Under the pieces are notes generated by a model, which saw nothing but the letters and a program-made list of their open reading frames with translations, was not told the DNA's origin and did no database searches. A stretch of 64,000 bases of DNA, taken from NCBI GenBank assembly GCA_948474755.1, contig CAOLHI010001313.1, positions 62,001 to 126,000 on the forward strand, written 5' to 3'. Every line of letters starts with the position of its first letter. Positions within the stretch are counted from its first letter, which is position 1. The stretch is from Ctenosaura bakeri (lineage: Eukaryota > Chordata > Lepidosauria > Squamata > Iguanidae). Below, one piece after another: positions 25,263 to 35,833 of this stretch. The position numbers were made by a program, and so were the translations under genes.

Positions 25263-26709
25263 ATCAAGCAAATGAGCATCTGATTTCAAATTTTAGATAT
25301 TCTGAGGGGACACCTATTGTTTGTTTTATATCCTTTTCTATAAAAATGCATAAAAATGCCAAGTCAATAATACAGCTGTTCAGCATATGAGTTTCACAAG
25401 ACGATATCCTCTAAATTGCATCATCTGAAAAATAATGTTTTTCTATTCATGCGCCATAGCCTTGTTTACATTTGGCTTCAGAACCTGCCCTTGAATTGCT
25501 TAAATGACCTGTTTATATTTTCTTGGAGTGATTTCCATGTTATTAAAATTTGCTTCCCTTCAACCTCTGCCTAAAACATTCTAAATTGCATACTGGTTTG
25601 GGAACAATAAATAGTAATCTAGATACACATTTTGATTTCTCTGTTATTAAAGTTTGCTTCCTTTCAGTCTGTACCTAAAAAACCCTAACTTGCATATAGT
25701 TTTGGCAGAAGAACTGGTAATCTGATACCCAGTTTGAAAGCCAAGCCATTGATAATAGTGAAGAATAAAAGCCATATTCCTTGTATGTGTGGCAATAATG
25801 ACCTTGGAATGTGAGAAAACTAAGTGTCTCAGGTTAGAAATATTCAAGAGCACAGAATATTGTTTGAAGTTGAAGGGAAGATTTGGCATTGCTTTCTTTT
25901 GTAGTCAATTTTAAACAATGTGTACTAAAATCTTTTTTTAAAAAAAAATCCATGTTGAAGTGAATAAGTTAAAGAATTCTGTGCTTGTTGTGGTTTTGTG
26001 GTTTTTATGTCAAAAAGAATGGAAGGAAGTCTTGAGGTGCCTGTATAATTGTGTTTTGATTGAAGTGCAAGTCAAGCTGTCTGAAAACCTCTCAGATGAT
26101 CTCTTATGGTGCATTGACTGGCAAATTTGGACTTAATCGCATGGGTTGTGGGTCTGCGTGTGCAGCTGCACAAAATTATATAGTTTATAAAGTACAGAGA
26201 TCTTGTAAGATCAACAAATGCTATTAGAACTTGTTTTAAAACGAATGACAAGTTTAAGTTAAGTATTATAGATTTGAAGTAACTGAAACTAAAAATGCCT
26301 AAATTTGGGGAAACTGTGTCTAGATGTGGTTACAAAAGGTTGAAAAGTTTCCATATCAAATGATGATTTTTTTTTGTCTGATCTTGAATTTGAATTAAGT
26401 TTAACTTTTGTCCAAGTAGCTTTACTTTTTATCAAAATGAATACCAAAACTTTTTTCAAACAGTTTTAATTCTGTGCCATGTCAGTTTCATATGTGTTAA
26501 TTCTTTAGTCCAATTTCAAACAGTATATGTTTAAAAAACTACACATCATTCTCATTTATGTTTGTGTGCAAGTTTCTCTACTACGTAGATTTTTGTGCAT
26601 AATGTTTTCTGAACCAAGAACTGCATTACAAACTTAGAAGTGCTCTGTCCAGAAAATAATTGTATTCCAGTCTGCGTACTAGTCTGGCAAGTGCAAAGTA
26701 TAAAATAAA
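25263..26709 (+). other. Probable 3' UTR of the TBC1D32-like gene
   Basis: This AT-rich non-coding sequence follows the TAG stop. Canonical AATAAA hexamers sit at 25606-25611 and 26704-26709; the second is followed by a T/G-containing stretch and then by transposon sequence from 26811. The length is an inference: the gene may use either signal. The region contains a local tandem duplication (25529-25736), and the proximal AATAAA lies within its first unit. Confidence 0.5.
25529..25736 (+). repeat. Two-copy tandem duplication in the 3' UTR (period 104 bp)
   Basis: TGATTTCCATGTTATTAAAA at 25529 is echoed by TGATTTCTCTGTTATTAAAG at 25633. The similarity continues through TTTGCTTCC.TTCA, CCTAAAA, TTGCATA and GGTAATCT/AGTAATCT. 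The copies have clearly diverged. AATAAA (25606-25611) in copy 1 is absent at the matching place in copy 2. Confidence 0.75.
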
Positions 26710-26810
26710 ATTCTCCACTATCACTAGTATTCTTGATGATTTACTTTCTGTAATTAGGATCATTATAGAGATTTGAAGCAAAAGAGGTAATCAACTTGAT
26801 TGTAGAAAAT

Positions 26811-27115
26811 CAGAGGTGGGCAAAGTGTGGCCCGCAGGCTGCATGTGGCCCTAAGTGTTGTTTTTTAGCCCCCAGAGACCCCCTGGGATCAAACATTTTG
26901 CAAATAAAATATGTTGCTCCAAAATGCAATAAAATCACTTCAGTGGTATGTTGAAGACATTTTCACTATGTTTTGAGGGGTACCTGGGGCCTTCCGGCAT
27001 CAAAAATGTTTTATGAAATTTTTTAAAGAAAAATTTTGCCATAAAATGCCCTCTGGAGGTAGGGGTTATTTCCACCACGTTTTATCCCCTCAGACCAATG
27101 TATTTCCCAGATAAG
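26811..27115 (+). mobile_element. hAT-like DNA transposon fragment
   Basis: It begins CAGAGGTGGGCAAAGTGTGG then CCCGCAGGCTGCATGTGGCC, the characteristic start of a widespread hAT (Charlie-like) terminus with CAGNGGTGGGCAAA. No matching right terminus is seen before the T-run at about 27118-27135, so it appears 3' truncated. Confidence 0.6.
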
Positions 27116-27136
27116 CTTTTTTTTTTTTTTTTTTTA

Positions 27137-28259
27137 AAGGAAGTGCTTCCCACCATGCTGAACACAAGGGCCATAAGAAGAAAATGAGGTCTAAGATCTG
27201 CCACAATCTCAGCTACCATGCCTGCTCATCTCTACAGTTGCCTCAGGTCCAGTATCACCTGGCCACTTGCCACCTCTTTCTTCTCCTGGTCGAACCTTTC
27301 AGCCTTCAACTCTGCTCCACTCTCTGGAGATTGTCCAGGCTGCTACAATATCAGATGGGGAAGTGATTGACTCCCCCTCCTGTGGCCCTCAATGGTCACC
27401 AGGTCTTCCTGCTCCATCTGAGCCATGGCCATCTCTGGTTCCCTTGGCGTATCTTGCCAGGAATGTCCCACTTCCACCCTTTCCTCCTGCTTGACACAGG
27501 CTTATATCTCAGCAGTCCTCTTTGAGATCATCCCAATCTTCTGTGTTGTCAGTTTCAAGGGCTCGGGACTATCCCTCTCTAGTTCATCACAGAGCCAGAC
27601 TTCATCATGGGTCATCTTCTCTTCTAGGTGCCATTGAATCAAGGTGGTTTGGCGCTAAACATCACATTCAACCTCCTTGATGCCATCAGTATTCTCCCTC
27701 CCTAAGAGGAGGTCTTAGAATACTATGGACCTGACTTCTGCTATCCAAAGGACCGTGTTCTGTTCCATCGCCAGTATAGTTATTGGGATCTAAGTCCATC
27801 TAGGTTATATTATGAACAGGACTACTCTTCTTACCATTATTCTGTGAGGCATAGAAAATCTACTGACTGGTGTAGTCCCTCTTGCTCTTCTGTACACCAA
27901 TTACAGTCTTGTTCTCTTACATGCATCCATCCTGCTCATAAGATGGTGTTGTCTTCACTGTTTACAGGAACACAAGTGATCCTGCAACCAACATGCCTCA
28001 TCTCTCCACTGCTTCCACGGACTCTGGTCCTTGTCATCATTGACAATGGCTACACAATTGCATTCACTGAATGTCCACGTATTGCATGTACAGCATGAAC
28101 TATGTTATCGTTCCCTATATTCTCCTACTCAAAGACATAGATTCTCTTCTCTTCTCTTCTCTTCTCTTCTAAAAGAAAGATACTCTTCTCCAGAATGGAG
28201 CCACTGAACCTGTTTCACCATCCTCCATCCCATGGGGGCGGGGGTTTCTCCTGCTACTT
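27137..28259 (+). mobile_element. DIRS-type retrotransposon, 5' part (gag-like and start of RT)
   Basis: The + strand shows decayed coding text. It opens with a basic stretch (EHKGHKKK), then Leu/Pro/Ser-rich sequence, then a Tyr/Asp/Ser-rich stretch (YYGPDF, FHRQYSYWDLS, YYEQDYSSYHYS) like the middle of vertebrate DIRS gag. Many stops and frameshifts are present. The last bases before the CR1 (...TTTCTCCTGCTACTT) encode the FSCYF just before the first RT motif, whose continuation (IVSKKDG) is found at 32224 on the far side of the CR1. Protein-family recognition is by eye; gag is fast-evolving, so the link rests on position and the RT/recombinase part. Confidence 0.65.
28137..28172 (+). repeat. 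(TCTTC)n microsatellite
   Basis: About six TCTTC/CTTCT pentamers lie inside the DIRS 5' part, just before the reverse transcriptase start. Confidence 0.9.
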
Positions 28260-28342
28260 AGAATCATAGAATCATAGAAATTCAGAGTTGGAAGAGACCA
28301 CACAGGCCATCCAGTCCAACCCCCTGCCAGGCAGGAACACCC

Positions 28343-29857
28343 TCAAATCAATCCCGACAGATGGCCATCAAGCCTCTGCTTAAAAGCATCCAAGGAAGGA
28401 GACTCCACTACACTCCGAGACAACAGATTCCACTGCCGGACAGCCCTGACTGTCAGGAAGTTCTTCCTGAGGTTCAGGTGGAATCTCCTTTCCTGCAGCT
28501 TGAATCCATTGCTCCTTGTCCTGGTCTCTGGAGCAGCAGAAAACAAGCCCCCTCCTTCCTCTACGTGGCATCCCTTCAAATATTTAAACATGGCTATCAT
28601 GTCCCCTCTTAACCTCCTCTTCTGCAGACTAAACATACCCAGCTCTCTAAGTCTATCCTCATAGGGCATGGCTTCCAGGCCTCTCACCATTTTGGTCGCC
28701 CTCCTCTGGACTTGCTCCAGCTTGTCAATATCCTTCTTGAATTGGGGTGCCCAGAACTGGACACAGTATTCAAGATGGGGTCTAACCAAAGCAGAGTAGA
28801 GTGGTACCAGTACCTCCCTCGATCTAGACACCATACTCCTATTGATGCAGCCGAGAATTGCATTGGCTTTCTTGGCTGCCGCATCACACTGCTGACTCAT
28901 GTTCAGCTTGTGGTCTATGAAGACTCCTAGATCCCTTTCACACGTACTGCTATCCAGCCACGTGTCCCCCATCCTATATTTCTGTATTCCATTATTTCTG
29001 CCTAAGTGTAGGACCTTACATTTCTCTCTGTTGAATTTCATTTTGTTCGCCCTGGCCCAGCTCTCCAATCTATCCAGGTCATTTTGAATTTTGATCCTGT
29101 CCTCTGGCGTATTAGCAACCCCTCCCAATTTGGTGTCATCTGAAAATTTGATCAGCATGCCCTCTATTCCTTCATCCAAGTCATTGATAAAAATATTGAA
29201 CAGCACTGGGCCTAGGACAGAACCCTGTGGCACCCCACTAGTCACTTCTCTCCAGGATGAAAAGCAGCCATTCGTGATCACCCTTTGGGTTCGGTCGGTC
29301 AACCAATTACAAATCCAAATAACAGTAGCCCTGTCCAGCCCACATTTTACTAGCTTCTTTGCAAGAATGTCATGGGGAACTTTGTCGAAGGCCTTATTGA
29401 AATCAAGGTATGCTACATCCACAGCATTCCCTTCATCTATCAAGCTAGTAACTCTATCATAAAAAGAGATAAGATTAGTCTGGCATGACTTATTTTTGAG
29501 AAATCCATGTTGACTTCTCGTGATTACCGCGTTGCTTTCTAAGTGATTAGAAGGTGACTGCTTAATGATCTGCTCCAAGATCTTTCCGGGTACTGATGTC
29601 AGGCTGACTGGGCGATAATTATTTGGGTCCTCTTTTTTTCCCTTCTTGAAGATTGGGATAACATTTGCTCTCTTCCAGTCTGCTGGAACTTCTCCTGTCC
29701 TCCAAGATTTCTCAAAAATTATAGCAAGCGGTTCCGAAATGACCTCTGCCAGCTCTTTTAATATCCTAGGATGCAATTCATCTGGCCCTGGAGACTTGAA
29801 TTCATCCAATGCGGCCAGGTATTCCTGTACCACCTCTCTACTTATTATGTGCCTCAT
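28343..29857 (-). CDS. CR1 ORF2 C-terminal part: reverse transcriptase
   Basis: An uninterrupted 504-residue frame begins at a Met (29857) and is open further upstream to the stop near 30134. It carries all the main RT blocks: [88 protein letters not shown] and the catalytic box. That box reads KFSDDTK instead of the usual FADD, a single G-to-T change (Ala codon to Ser at 29141-29143). The C-terminal [16 protein letters not shown] and [18 protein letters not shown] are typical CR1. The enzyme copies CR1 RNA at a nicked target. It is a retrotransposon gene, not a host gene. The true start is in the endonuclease half. Confidence 0.93.
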   Translation of the reverse strand: MRHIISREVVQEYLAALDEFKSPGPDELHPRILKELAEVISEPLAIIFEKSWRTGEVPADWKRANVIPIFKKGKKEDPNNYRPVSLTSVPGKILEQIIKQSPSNHLESNAVITRSQHGFLKNKSCQTNLISFYDRVTSLIDEGNAVDVAYLDFNKAFDKVPHDILAKKLVKCGLDRATVIWICNWLTDRTQRVITNGCFSSWREVTSGVPQGSVLGPVLFNIFINDLDEGIEGMLIKFSDDTKLGGVANTPEDRIKIQNDLDRLESWARANKMKFNREKCKVLHLGRNNGIQKYRMGDTWLDSSTCERDLGVFIDHKLNMSQQCDAAAKKANAILGCINRSMVSRSREVLVPLYSALVRPHLEYCVQFWAPQFKKDIDKLEQVQRRATKMVRGLEAMPYEDRLRELGMFSLQKRRLRGDMIAMFKYLKGCHVEEGGGLFSAAPETRTRSNGFKLQERRFHLNLRKNFLTVRAVRQWNLLSRSVVESPSLDAFKQRLDGHLSGLI

Positions 29858-30135
29858 TTCCTCTGCTTCCTCCCCTGCTCCCCAACCGCCAGGTTGAGTG
29901 CTTGTATCCTTCTGGGAAAATACGGAGGCAAAGAAGGTGTTAAGTAGCTCTGCCTTTTCTCTCCCCCCTGTGAGTAATTCGCCATCTTCTCTGCGTAGCG
30001 ACCCTACTGTCTCCTTCTTTTTCCTTTTGCTGCGTACATATTTAAAAAAAAACTTTTTATTGTTTTTAATGTCTCTGACCAGCCTAAGTTCGTTCTGTGC
30101 TTTAGCCTTTCTGACTTCCTCTCTACATCTCCTAG

Positions 30136-31077
30136 CTACTTACTTAAATTCTTCTTTGGTGGTTTCCCCTTCTTCCATTTCCTATACATGTTTCTCTTAA
30201 CTCTTAGCTCAGCTGAGAGTTCTTTAGTCAACCATTCTGGTTTCTTCAGATGCCTTCCATTTTTCCTCCTTATTGGCACTGTTTTAGATTGTGCCTTCAG
30301 TATCTCCTTTTTAAGGAACTCCCATGCCTCCTGAACTCCTTTCCCTTTAACTATTCCTGACCACGGAATTCCAGCCAGCAGCTCCCTAAGTTTACAGAAG
30401 TCCGCTTTTTTAAAATCTAAGATGAGTGTCTGGCTACCCTGATCTTCTCCTTTCCACTGAATGCTAAATTCCAACAGGGCATGGTCACTCCCCCCTAAAG
30501 ATCCAACCATTTCTACCTCATTCACAAGGTCATCCCTGTTGGTCAAGACCAGATCTAGAATATTTGATCCCCTTGTGGCCTCTTCCACCTTCTGGACCAT
30601 GAAGTTGTCTGCAAGACAAGCAAGAAACTTGCTGGACCTTGCTGTCTTGGCAGAGTTTGACTGCCAGCATATATCCGGGTAATTGAAATCTCCTATTATT
30701 ACTGTATCCCTCCTCTTTGAATGTGCAGTCATTTGGTTGAGGAAGGCGTCATCCAAGTCCTCAGCCTGGGTTGGAGGTCTGTAGTAAACCCCCACCAGAA
30801 TATCCCTATTGTTTCTCGCTGCCTTAATTCTTACCCAAATGCTCTCGACCTGGCTTTCTGGGTTTAAGTCCTGGATCTCTTCACAGGTGAAAACATCCTT
30901 GACATACAAGGCTACTCCTCCTCCTTTCTTGTTTGGTCTATTTTTACAAAATAGGCTATACCCCTCTATTCCTATATTCCAATCATGAGACTCATCCCAC
31001 CAGGTCTCAGTGATGCCTATCAAATCGTATTTATTTTCTTGTACTAGGAGTACAAGCTCATCCTGCTTGTTTCCCAT
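30136..31077 (-). CDS. CR1 ORF2 N-terminal part: AP-like endonuclease (frame broken from RT)
   Basis: A 313-residue frame holds the apurinic-endonuclease fold of non-LTR elements: [11 protein letters not shown] (metal-binding Glu), [31 protein letters not shown] (Asp/Asn pair), DLVLTN and GSDHALLEF (Ser-Asp-His). It ends early because of a frameshift just before 30180; the restored frame then meets one TAA near 30134 before running on into the reverse transcriptase. So the copy needs two changes to be read through and is dead as it stands. It would normally nick the target DNA that primes reverse transcription. Confidence 0.92.
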   Translation of the reverse strand: MGNKQDELVLLVQENKYDLIGITETWWDESHDWNIGIEGYSLFCKNRPNKKGGGVALYVKDVFTCEEIQDLNPESQVESIWVRIKAARNNRDILVGVYYRPPTQAEDLDDAFLNQMTAHSKRRDTVIIGDFNYPDICWQSNSAKTARSSKFLACLADNFMVQKVEEATRGSNILDLVLTNRDDLVNEVEMVGSLGGSDHALLEFSIQWKGEDQGSQTLILDFKKADFCKLRELLAGIPWSGIVKGKGVQEAWEFLKKEILKAQSKTVPIRRKNGRHLKKPEWLTKELSAELRVKRNMYRKWKKGKPPKKNLSK

Positions 31078-31259
31078 ACTCCTTGCATTAGTGTAGAGAC
31101 ACTTAAGTCCCCGGGCCCTTCCTGCAAGTCCTGTACTATTGTTTCTAGTCCTCCCACCATTGGCCGCTTGTACTACTTGTCCAGTATCATTTGGGCCTTT
31201 TCCCCCTGTGTTCTCTGAGTCCTTGCCCTGAATAATATTGTCTCCCTCCCCAGTGGATC

Positions 31260-32218
31260 TTAGTTTAAAGACCTCTTAATCTTCCTTGCAAGACTGTTTG
31301 CAAAAACATTCCTGCCCAGTTTTGTGAGGTGCAGCCCATCCCTCGCCAGAAGCCCATCGTCATGGAAATTCAGGCCATGTTCCAAAAACCCAAACCGTTG
31401 TTGGCGGCACCATGTTGTTGACCTCTACTATTGCCCTTTCCCTACGTGCGCCGTATCCTTGAACAGGGAGGAGAGACGAAATCACCACCTGCGCACCAAG
31501 GTCCTTAAGCTTCATCCCCATATGCTCGTAGTCCTTCGCAATGTGGTAAAAGCTGCTCCTCGCAGTGTCATTGGTTCCGACATGAACCAAAATGAGGGGC
31601 TTATAGTCAGTGGGTTTGACTAGCCTGGTTAGCCTCTCCGTTATGTGGTTGATCCTGGCCCCAGGAAAACAACAGACCTCTCGATTGAGCTTGTCCGTTT
31701 TGCAGATTGCTGTTTCAGTTCCTCTTAGCAAAGAGTCCCCAACAACCAGAACTCGCCTCTTCGGAGGCTTCCCCTGGGCTCCTCGATAAGCGTGATTTAC
31801 TAGGACTGCCTGAGCATTCTGTTGAGGCTGGGAGCGTTGATCTAGTTCCTGTTGCCGAAGTTGGATTCTTTCTTGTTGACCTTCTGTTCCCTCTGCGTAG
31901 TGCTCCTCTTTCTCTGTAAGTCCAAGTACATCAAAGCGATTGTGTAGGTTAAGGGTCTCTGTTACCTTTTTGGTCCTTTTACTCCTCCGTGTGACATTTG
32001 CCCAAGCCTCCGTTTCCTGGCGCAGTGTACTGGCTTCCTGATCTGGCAGCTCCTCCGTGTATTTGGATTTCCGGTAGGTCTTCTCTTCCCTATCCAAAAA
32101 CTCCTCCCCTTCCCTGATAAGGTGGAGATCCGAAACTCGTGCCTCCAGCTGGCGAACCTTCTCCTCCAAGAAGGTGACCAGCTTGCACTTGGTGCAGGTG
32201 TATCCGAGAACCTCTTGT
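31260..32218 (-). pseudogene. CR1 ORF1 (zinc-knuckle-like and SGNH esterase), 5' truncated and frameshifted
   Basis: The frame starts inside ORF1 with LGYTCTKCKLV, the CxxC-containing N-terminal region, and a coiled-coil-like stretch (LEEKVRQLEARVSDLHL). The esterase domain follows with VLVVGDSLLRG (Ser block), HVGTNDTA (Asn block) and LGAQVVISSLLPVQG. A frameshift near 31410-31420 ends the long frame; the next frame continues RFGFLEHG, ARDGLHLTKLGRNV (Asp-x-x-His block) to a stop at 31260-31262. Text upstream of about 32218 in the same frame belongs to the DIRS host, so the apparent Met at 32352 is not the CR1 start. The esterase-type ORF1 is characteristic of CR1. Confidence 0.88.
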
Positions 32219-32219
32219 G

Positions 32220-32440
32220 GCTTCATTGTTTCAAAGAAGGATGGTGTGCTTGGCCCTATCCTGGACCTGAATTCATTTATCCAACCAGGTATTTCCATAT
32301 AGTCACCTTGAATGCTATCCTTCCATTGTTGAAGAATGAAACTGGTTTGCAACTTTGGATCTCAAAGATCCATACTTCCATATTGGGATCCAAGACACAT
32401 TACCTGTGTTTCACCATAGGAAGGAAGCACTACCACAGCG
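32220..32440 (+). pseudogene. DIRS reverse transcriptase remnant
   Basis: Decayed RT motifs appear on the + strand: IVSKKDGVLGPILDLN (the PKKDGG.RPI.DLR.LN block), then YFHIVTLNAILPLLK (F.MVTL..ILPLL) and, after a frameshift, LDLKDPYFHIGIQ (motif A, DLKDAYFHIPI). The text then jumps from HHRKE to the recombinase. The rest of RT and all RNase H are missing, an internal deletion of more than 1 kb compared with complete DIRS elements. Confidence 0.8.
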
Positions 32441-33391
32441 GTTGAAGTCCTCTACTCAAAGATCCTACAGCTACAAGTGGCGCAAGTTTCTCTCATTCTT
32501 GTCCTCCAGATATGTTCCTGATTCAGCATGTTTTGGGTTTGCTACTTTCTTTGTCTATGAAGTGTCTCTCGCTTTCATCCATGAAATGTTACCTTGCTTG
32601 CTATATTGCATTGGTTCCAGTTGATAGGCAAGCCTTCTTATTTCCAGTGTCCTCTAGTTAAACATTTATTAAAGAGCTATAACCCTCTAGTTCGTGTTCC
32701 CACGGCACAGTGGAGTTTGAACTTGTCCTCTTGCAGCAATCCCAGGAATTATTTGAACCAATGGCAACATGCAGCATCCATTTCCTGACATGGAAGATAG
32801 CCGTCCTTGTTACAATAACATCAACCAGGTGAGCTGAAGAATTCTGAGCTCTTTGTATTTATGCTGTCTATCTGTGTTTTCACAAGGACAAAGGCATTCT
32901 CAAACCAAATATTTCCTTTCTTCTTAAAGTGGCATCTGTTTTCCATCTAAATCAGGAAATCATGCTACCTTCATTCATGCTAAACCCATCTTCTAAATTC
33001 AAACAGACACTTCATTGCTTGGATGTTAGAAGAGCACTAGCCTTCTACATTAATAGGACAGTTGACATTCTACAGTCTAAGACTCTTTGTTTGTTACACT
33101 AACCACAAAAAGGGACTCCCAGTTTCTGCCCAGCATCTCTCCAAATGTGTCTCCTCTGTGACTCACCTGGGCTATGAACTAGCCAAGAAAGATCTTCCTA
33201 TCAGTGTATGCAGTCATTCTCACAAGAGTTGTGGTTACATGTTCAGCTTTTCTAAAGGGGATTCCTTTAAAGGACATTTGCAGGGTAGCTACCTGGTCTC
33301 AGCCTTTGATTTTTATTATTCACTACCGACTGGACTAGAGGTTGTGGGCTGATGCTGCCTTTGGGAGAGCAGTGCTGTACTCCTGTGTTAC
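32441..33391 (+). pseudogene. DIRS tyrosine recombinase remnant
   Basis: Order of motifs: SSTQRSYSYKWRKFLSFLSS (N-terminal SAM-like arm, S.STR..Y..KW..F), LTWKIAVLVTITSTR (first catalytic Arg region), LDVRRALAFYINRT, LPISVCSHSHKSCGYMFSFS (aligned with the H.xR box AHSTR...; here the Arg position is Lys) and, in another frame, AAFGRAVLYSCVT followed by TGA. Several in-frame stops and frame changes make it non-functional. In intact elements this enzyme integrates a circular DNA copy without a target duplication. The family assignment is strong because both RT and recombinase are present. Confidence 0.82.
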
Positions 33392-33469
33392 ATGACTCAC
33401 CTAACCACCTGGATTAATTGCATGCTAATCTCCCATATTTGGGGAGCCTGGAGAACACAAAGAAGAAAT

Positions 33470-33786
33470 ACAGGTTGCTCACTTATAATTTTGGTTCTTT
33501 TAGTGATCATCTGTGAACTCACACAACACCTACCCTTTTTTCTCACTTCTGTCCTGCTCAATATGCTTAGCTCCTGGGCTGCTGCTTCAGTGGCCATGAA
33601 ACTGAGGGTTTCCGCGAGAACACAGCCAGTCATATGGTACCAGTGGAGGAGAGGCTACTGTCAAAATGCTGGCATAACAGCTCTAGAAGTTTCTGATGGA
33701 TGCACTGAGCAAGCACAGTAAGCTCTTTGTGTGTGTGCACAGATGACCACTTGAAGAATCACAGTTAAAGTGAGCAACCTATTCTT
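33470..33786 (+). repeat. DIRS terminal region with inverted repeats
   Basis: AGGTTGCTCACTTATAATTT then GGTTCTTTTAGTGATCATCT and GTGAACTCACACAAC at about 33472-33528 is answered in reverse complement by TGTGTGTGCACAGATGACCA then CTTGAAGAATCACAG and AAGTGAGCAACCT at 33731-33782. The arms are about 55 nt with many matches. Such inverted and internal complementary repeats are a hallmark of DIRS ends. Confidence 0.7.
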
Positions 33787-35045
33787 TTCCTGCATGTGGT
33801 GTTCTCATTTGCTCATTTGCTGTTATTGTTGATAGGACCTTAAAAACATCAGTGTGTTGGATAGGTATATAAATTTGATTGTATATATTTCTTTGTTTTC
33901 TATTTCTTACTTATTTATAAAAAGAAAGAATGATTATTTGTAAATATTGATTGTTATAACTTTAATAATAATAAAATTTAAAAAAAACATCAGTGGAAAA
34001 TGAAACAGATGAACAATCTTAGGAACAATTGAAGAAGGGATAAAAATGATAGGAAAGGATGGACTTACCAGGAAAACATCCACATTCTGAATAATATGTA
34101 CAATTCTGGAAGACCAGCTTGACTCATTAAAGATTTGGAAAGGAGACTGAGCTAAGTTAAGATGTGCGTGGGGGGTAAACTGTAATAACATCATATAGAA
34201 ATGCCATTGTCCCTGTGCCTGTTCAGAAATACAGACGTTTCTCCAAACAATGCATTCAGCTGTCCCTAGAGGAATGTTCATATAAAATGTGTGGCCCATT
34301 TCCTGTGCAACACATTTACTGTCTCAGCCTCACGGAAACAATTTCTGTGATATTATTTGCTGGAGGAGAGAGGTGTGGAATGTGCTGTGATGATCACAAG
34401 AATTGCTCTGAGAAGCAGCAGCTGCAACTAATGTTCTCCAGGGATGATTGGGACACATTGTACAAAACAAAAATGAAATGTTTGACCCCAAGCTCTAGTT
34501 ACGCTTAGAATTCAAGATTGCACTTTGGCCCAAAGAGCACATTGGGCTGAGTAGGATGAAGATCTGCCTGTTTCTCTGCCGGGATGATCTGCAGGCACAG
34601 TAGAAATGTGTAAGCCAAATTCCTTCAGCATGAAAAGAGTGGAGGAAGATCATCTTTAATTGGAGTCATCACTGCTTCCACAGTATATTGTTTGGTTTGC
34701 TTAAATCTAAGAACATAAGAGTCATGCTGTATAACAAGATCAAAGGCCTATCTAACCCAGCATTATATTTATATAACAGTCAACTGCCCATGTGTAGGAC
34801 ATGATTGTGATAGCACCAACTTTTCTGTGGTTTGCAAATGTTCTGCAGTAATTACCATTTTATTTGATTTCAGTTCTAATTAAAAGTAGCTACATCTACA
34901 TCTTTCTTGTTGTCTTCTAAATTTCCACAAATGTGATCAATTTCTAAAAAGCCAATTGTTCATTTTTCAGTCATTCCACATACATTGGACAGTTCAGGTC
35001 TTTCATTTGATATGTTTATTTCTTTTATATAAAGCAGGGCCAGGT
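33786..35045. other. Intergenic, mostly unique sequence
   Basis: AT-rich sequence without coding character. At 34710-34830, AAGAACATAAGAGTCATGCT, AGATCAAAGGCCTATCTAAC and CCAGCATTATA resemble the reptile repeat with AAGAACATAAGAAGAGCC...GACCAAAGGCCCATCTAGTC. I recognise that repeat but cannot name it confidently. Confidence 0.45.
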
Positions 35046-35484
35046 GATTTCCTTTATTTGTTTATTTATTTAGTATTTTTATTAGAATAAGGAAAAACAA
35101 GACAGAATACAACAATCCATTATGAGTAGATATGATACTACAAAACAAAACATATACACAACACATACACATACAAATATTATACACAATATATATCCAC
35201 AGTATTGACAATTAACAAAATTAAATGTAATGAACTCCCTCCATTGATGAAGCATCAGCTTGTTATCTATTATTTACAGTTAACCCTCCGTTACTAGTAT
35301 AAGAAATTGAAAAGTTTGAAAATGACATTTATAAAAAAAAGAGCACATTAAATCATAGAAGGTAAGCACTACATTAACCCAATTAAAAAATATCTTAGAT
35401 GTCTTCATTCTTGATAAGTTATTATTATTTAATTAACTTTGTAAATACAAAATAATCATATATAACTACTAAATAGACTTGACA

Positions 35485-35788
35485 TATTCAAAGGGGAGAG
35501 AGCTTGTTTTCTGCTGCTCCAGAGACCAGGACAAGGAGCAATGGATTCAAGCTGCAGGAAAGGAGATTCCACCTGAACCTCAGGAAGAACTTCCTGACAG
35601 TCAGGGCTGTCCAGCAGTGGAATCTGCTGCCTCGGAGTGTAGTGGAGTCTCCTTCCTTGGAGGTTTTTAAGCAGAGGCTTGATGGCCATTTGTCGGGAGT
35701 GCTTTGAGGGTGTTCCTGCATGGCAGGGGGTTGGACTGGATGGCCCCTGTGGTCTCTTCCAACTCTACATTTCTATGATTCTATGATT
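35485..35788 (+). mobile_element. CR1 LINE 3' end, inserted in the L1 fragment
   Basis: Text from GAGCTTGTTTTCTGCTGCTC through CAAGGAGCAATGGATTCAAG, GGAATCTGCTGCCTCGGAGT and GGCAGGGGGTTGGACTGGAT to TCTATGATTCTATGATT is the standard CR1 ORF2 end and 3' UTR. It closely matches, in the opposite orientation, the start of the large CR1 at 28.26 kb. It carries an open ORF2 tail frame, so it is relatively young. Confidence 0.92.
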
Positions 35789-35833
35789 ATTGCAGATATC
35801 AAACAAACGTTATTGCAGATATCAAACAAAATA
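35789..35833 (+). repeat. 23-bp tandem duplication beside the CR1 end
   Basis: ATTGCAGATATCAAACAAAC is repeated at about 35789 and 35812 immediately after the CR1 tail. It may have arisen during insertion or by later slippage. Confidence 0.75.

Larger units (their letters stand above)
28260..32219 (-). mobile_element. CR1 LINE, nearly full coding length
   Basis: A 4-kb CR1 on the - strand. Its 3' end (+ strand left edge) is the TCTATGATTC repeat family GAATCATAGAATCATAGAAA preceded in sense by GGCAGGGGGTTGGACTGGAT. It contains ORF1 (esterase) and ORF2 (endonuclease and reverse transcriptase), and it lacks the 5' UTR and the start of ORF1. It is inserted in the reverse transcriptase of a DIRS element in the opposite orientation. 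The flanks suggest a 3-bp duplication (CTT) and no loss of target. The small number of coding breaks suggests a fairly recent insertion. Confidence 0.95.
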
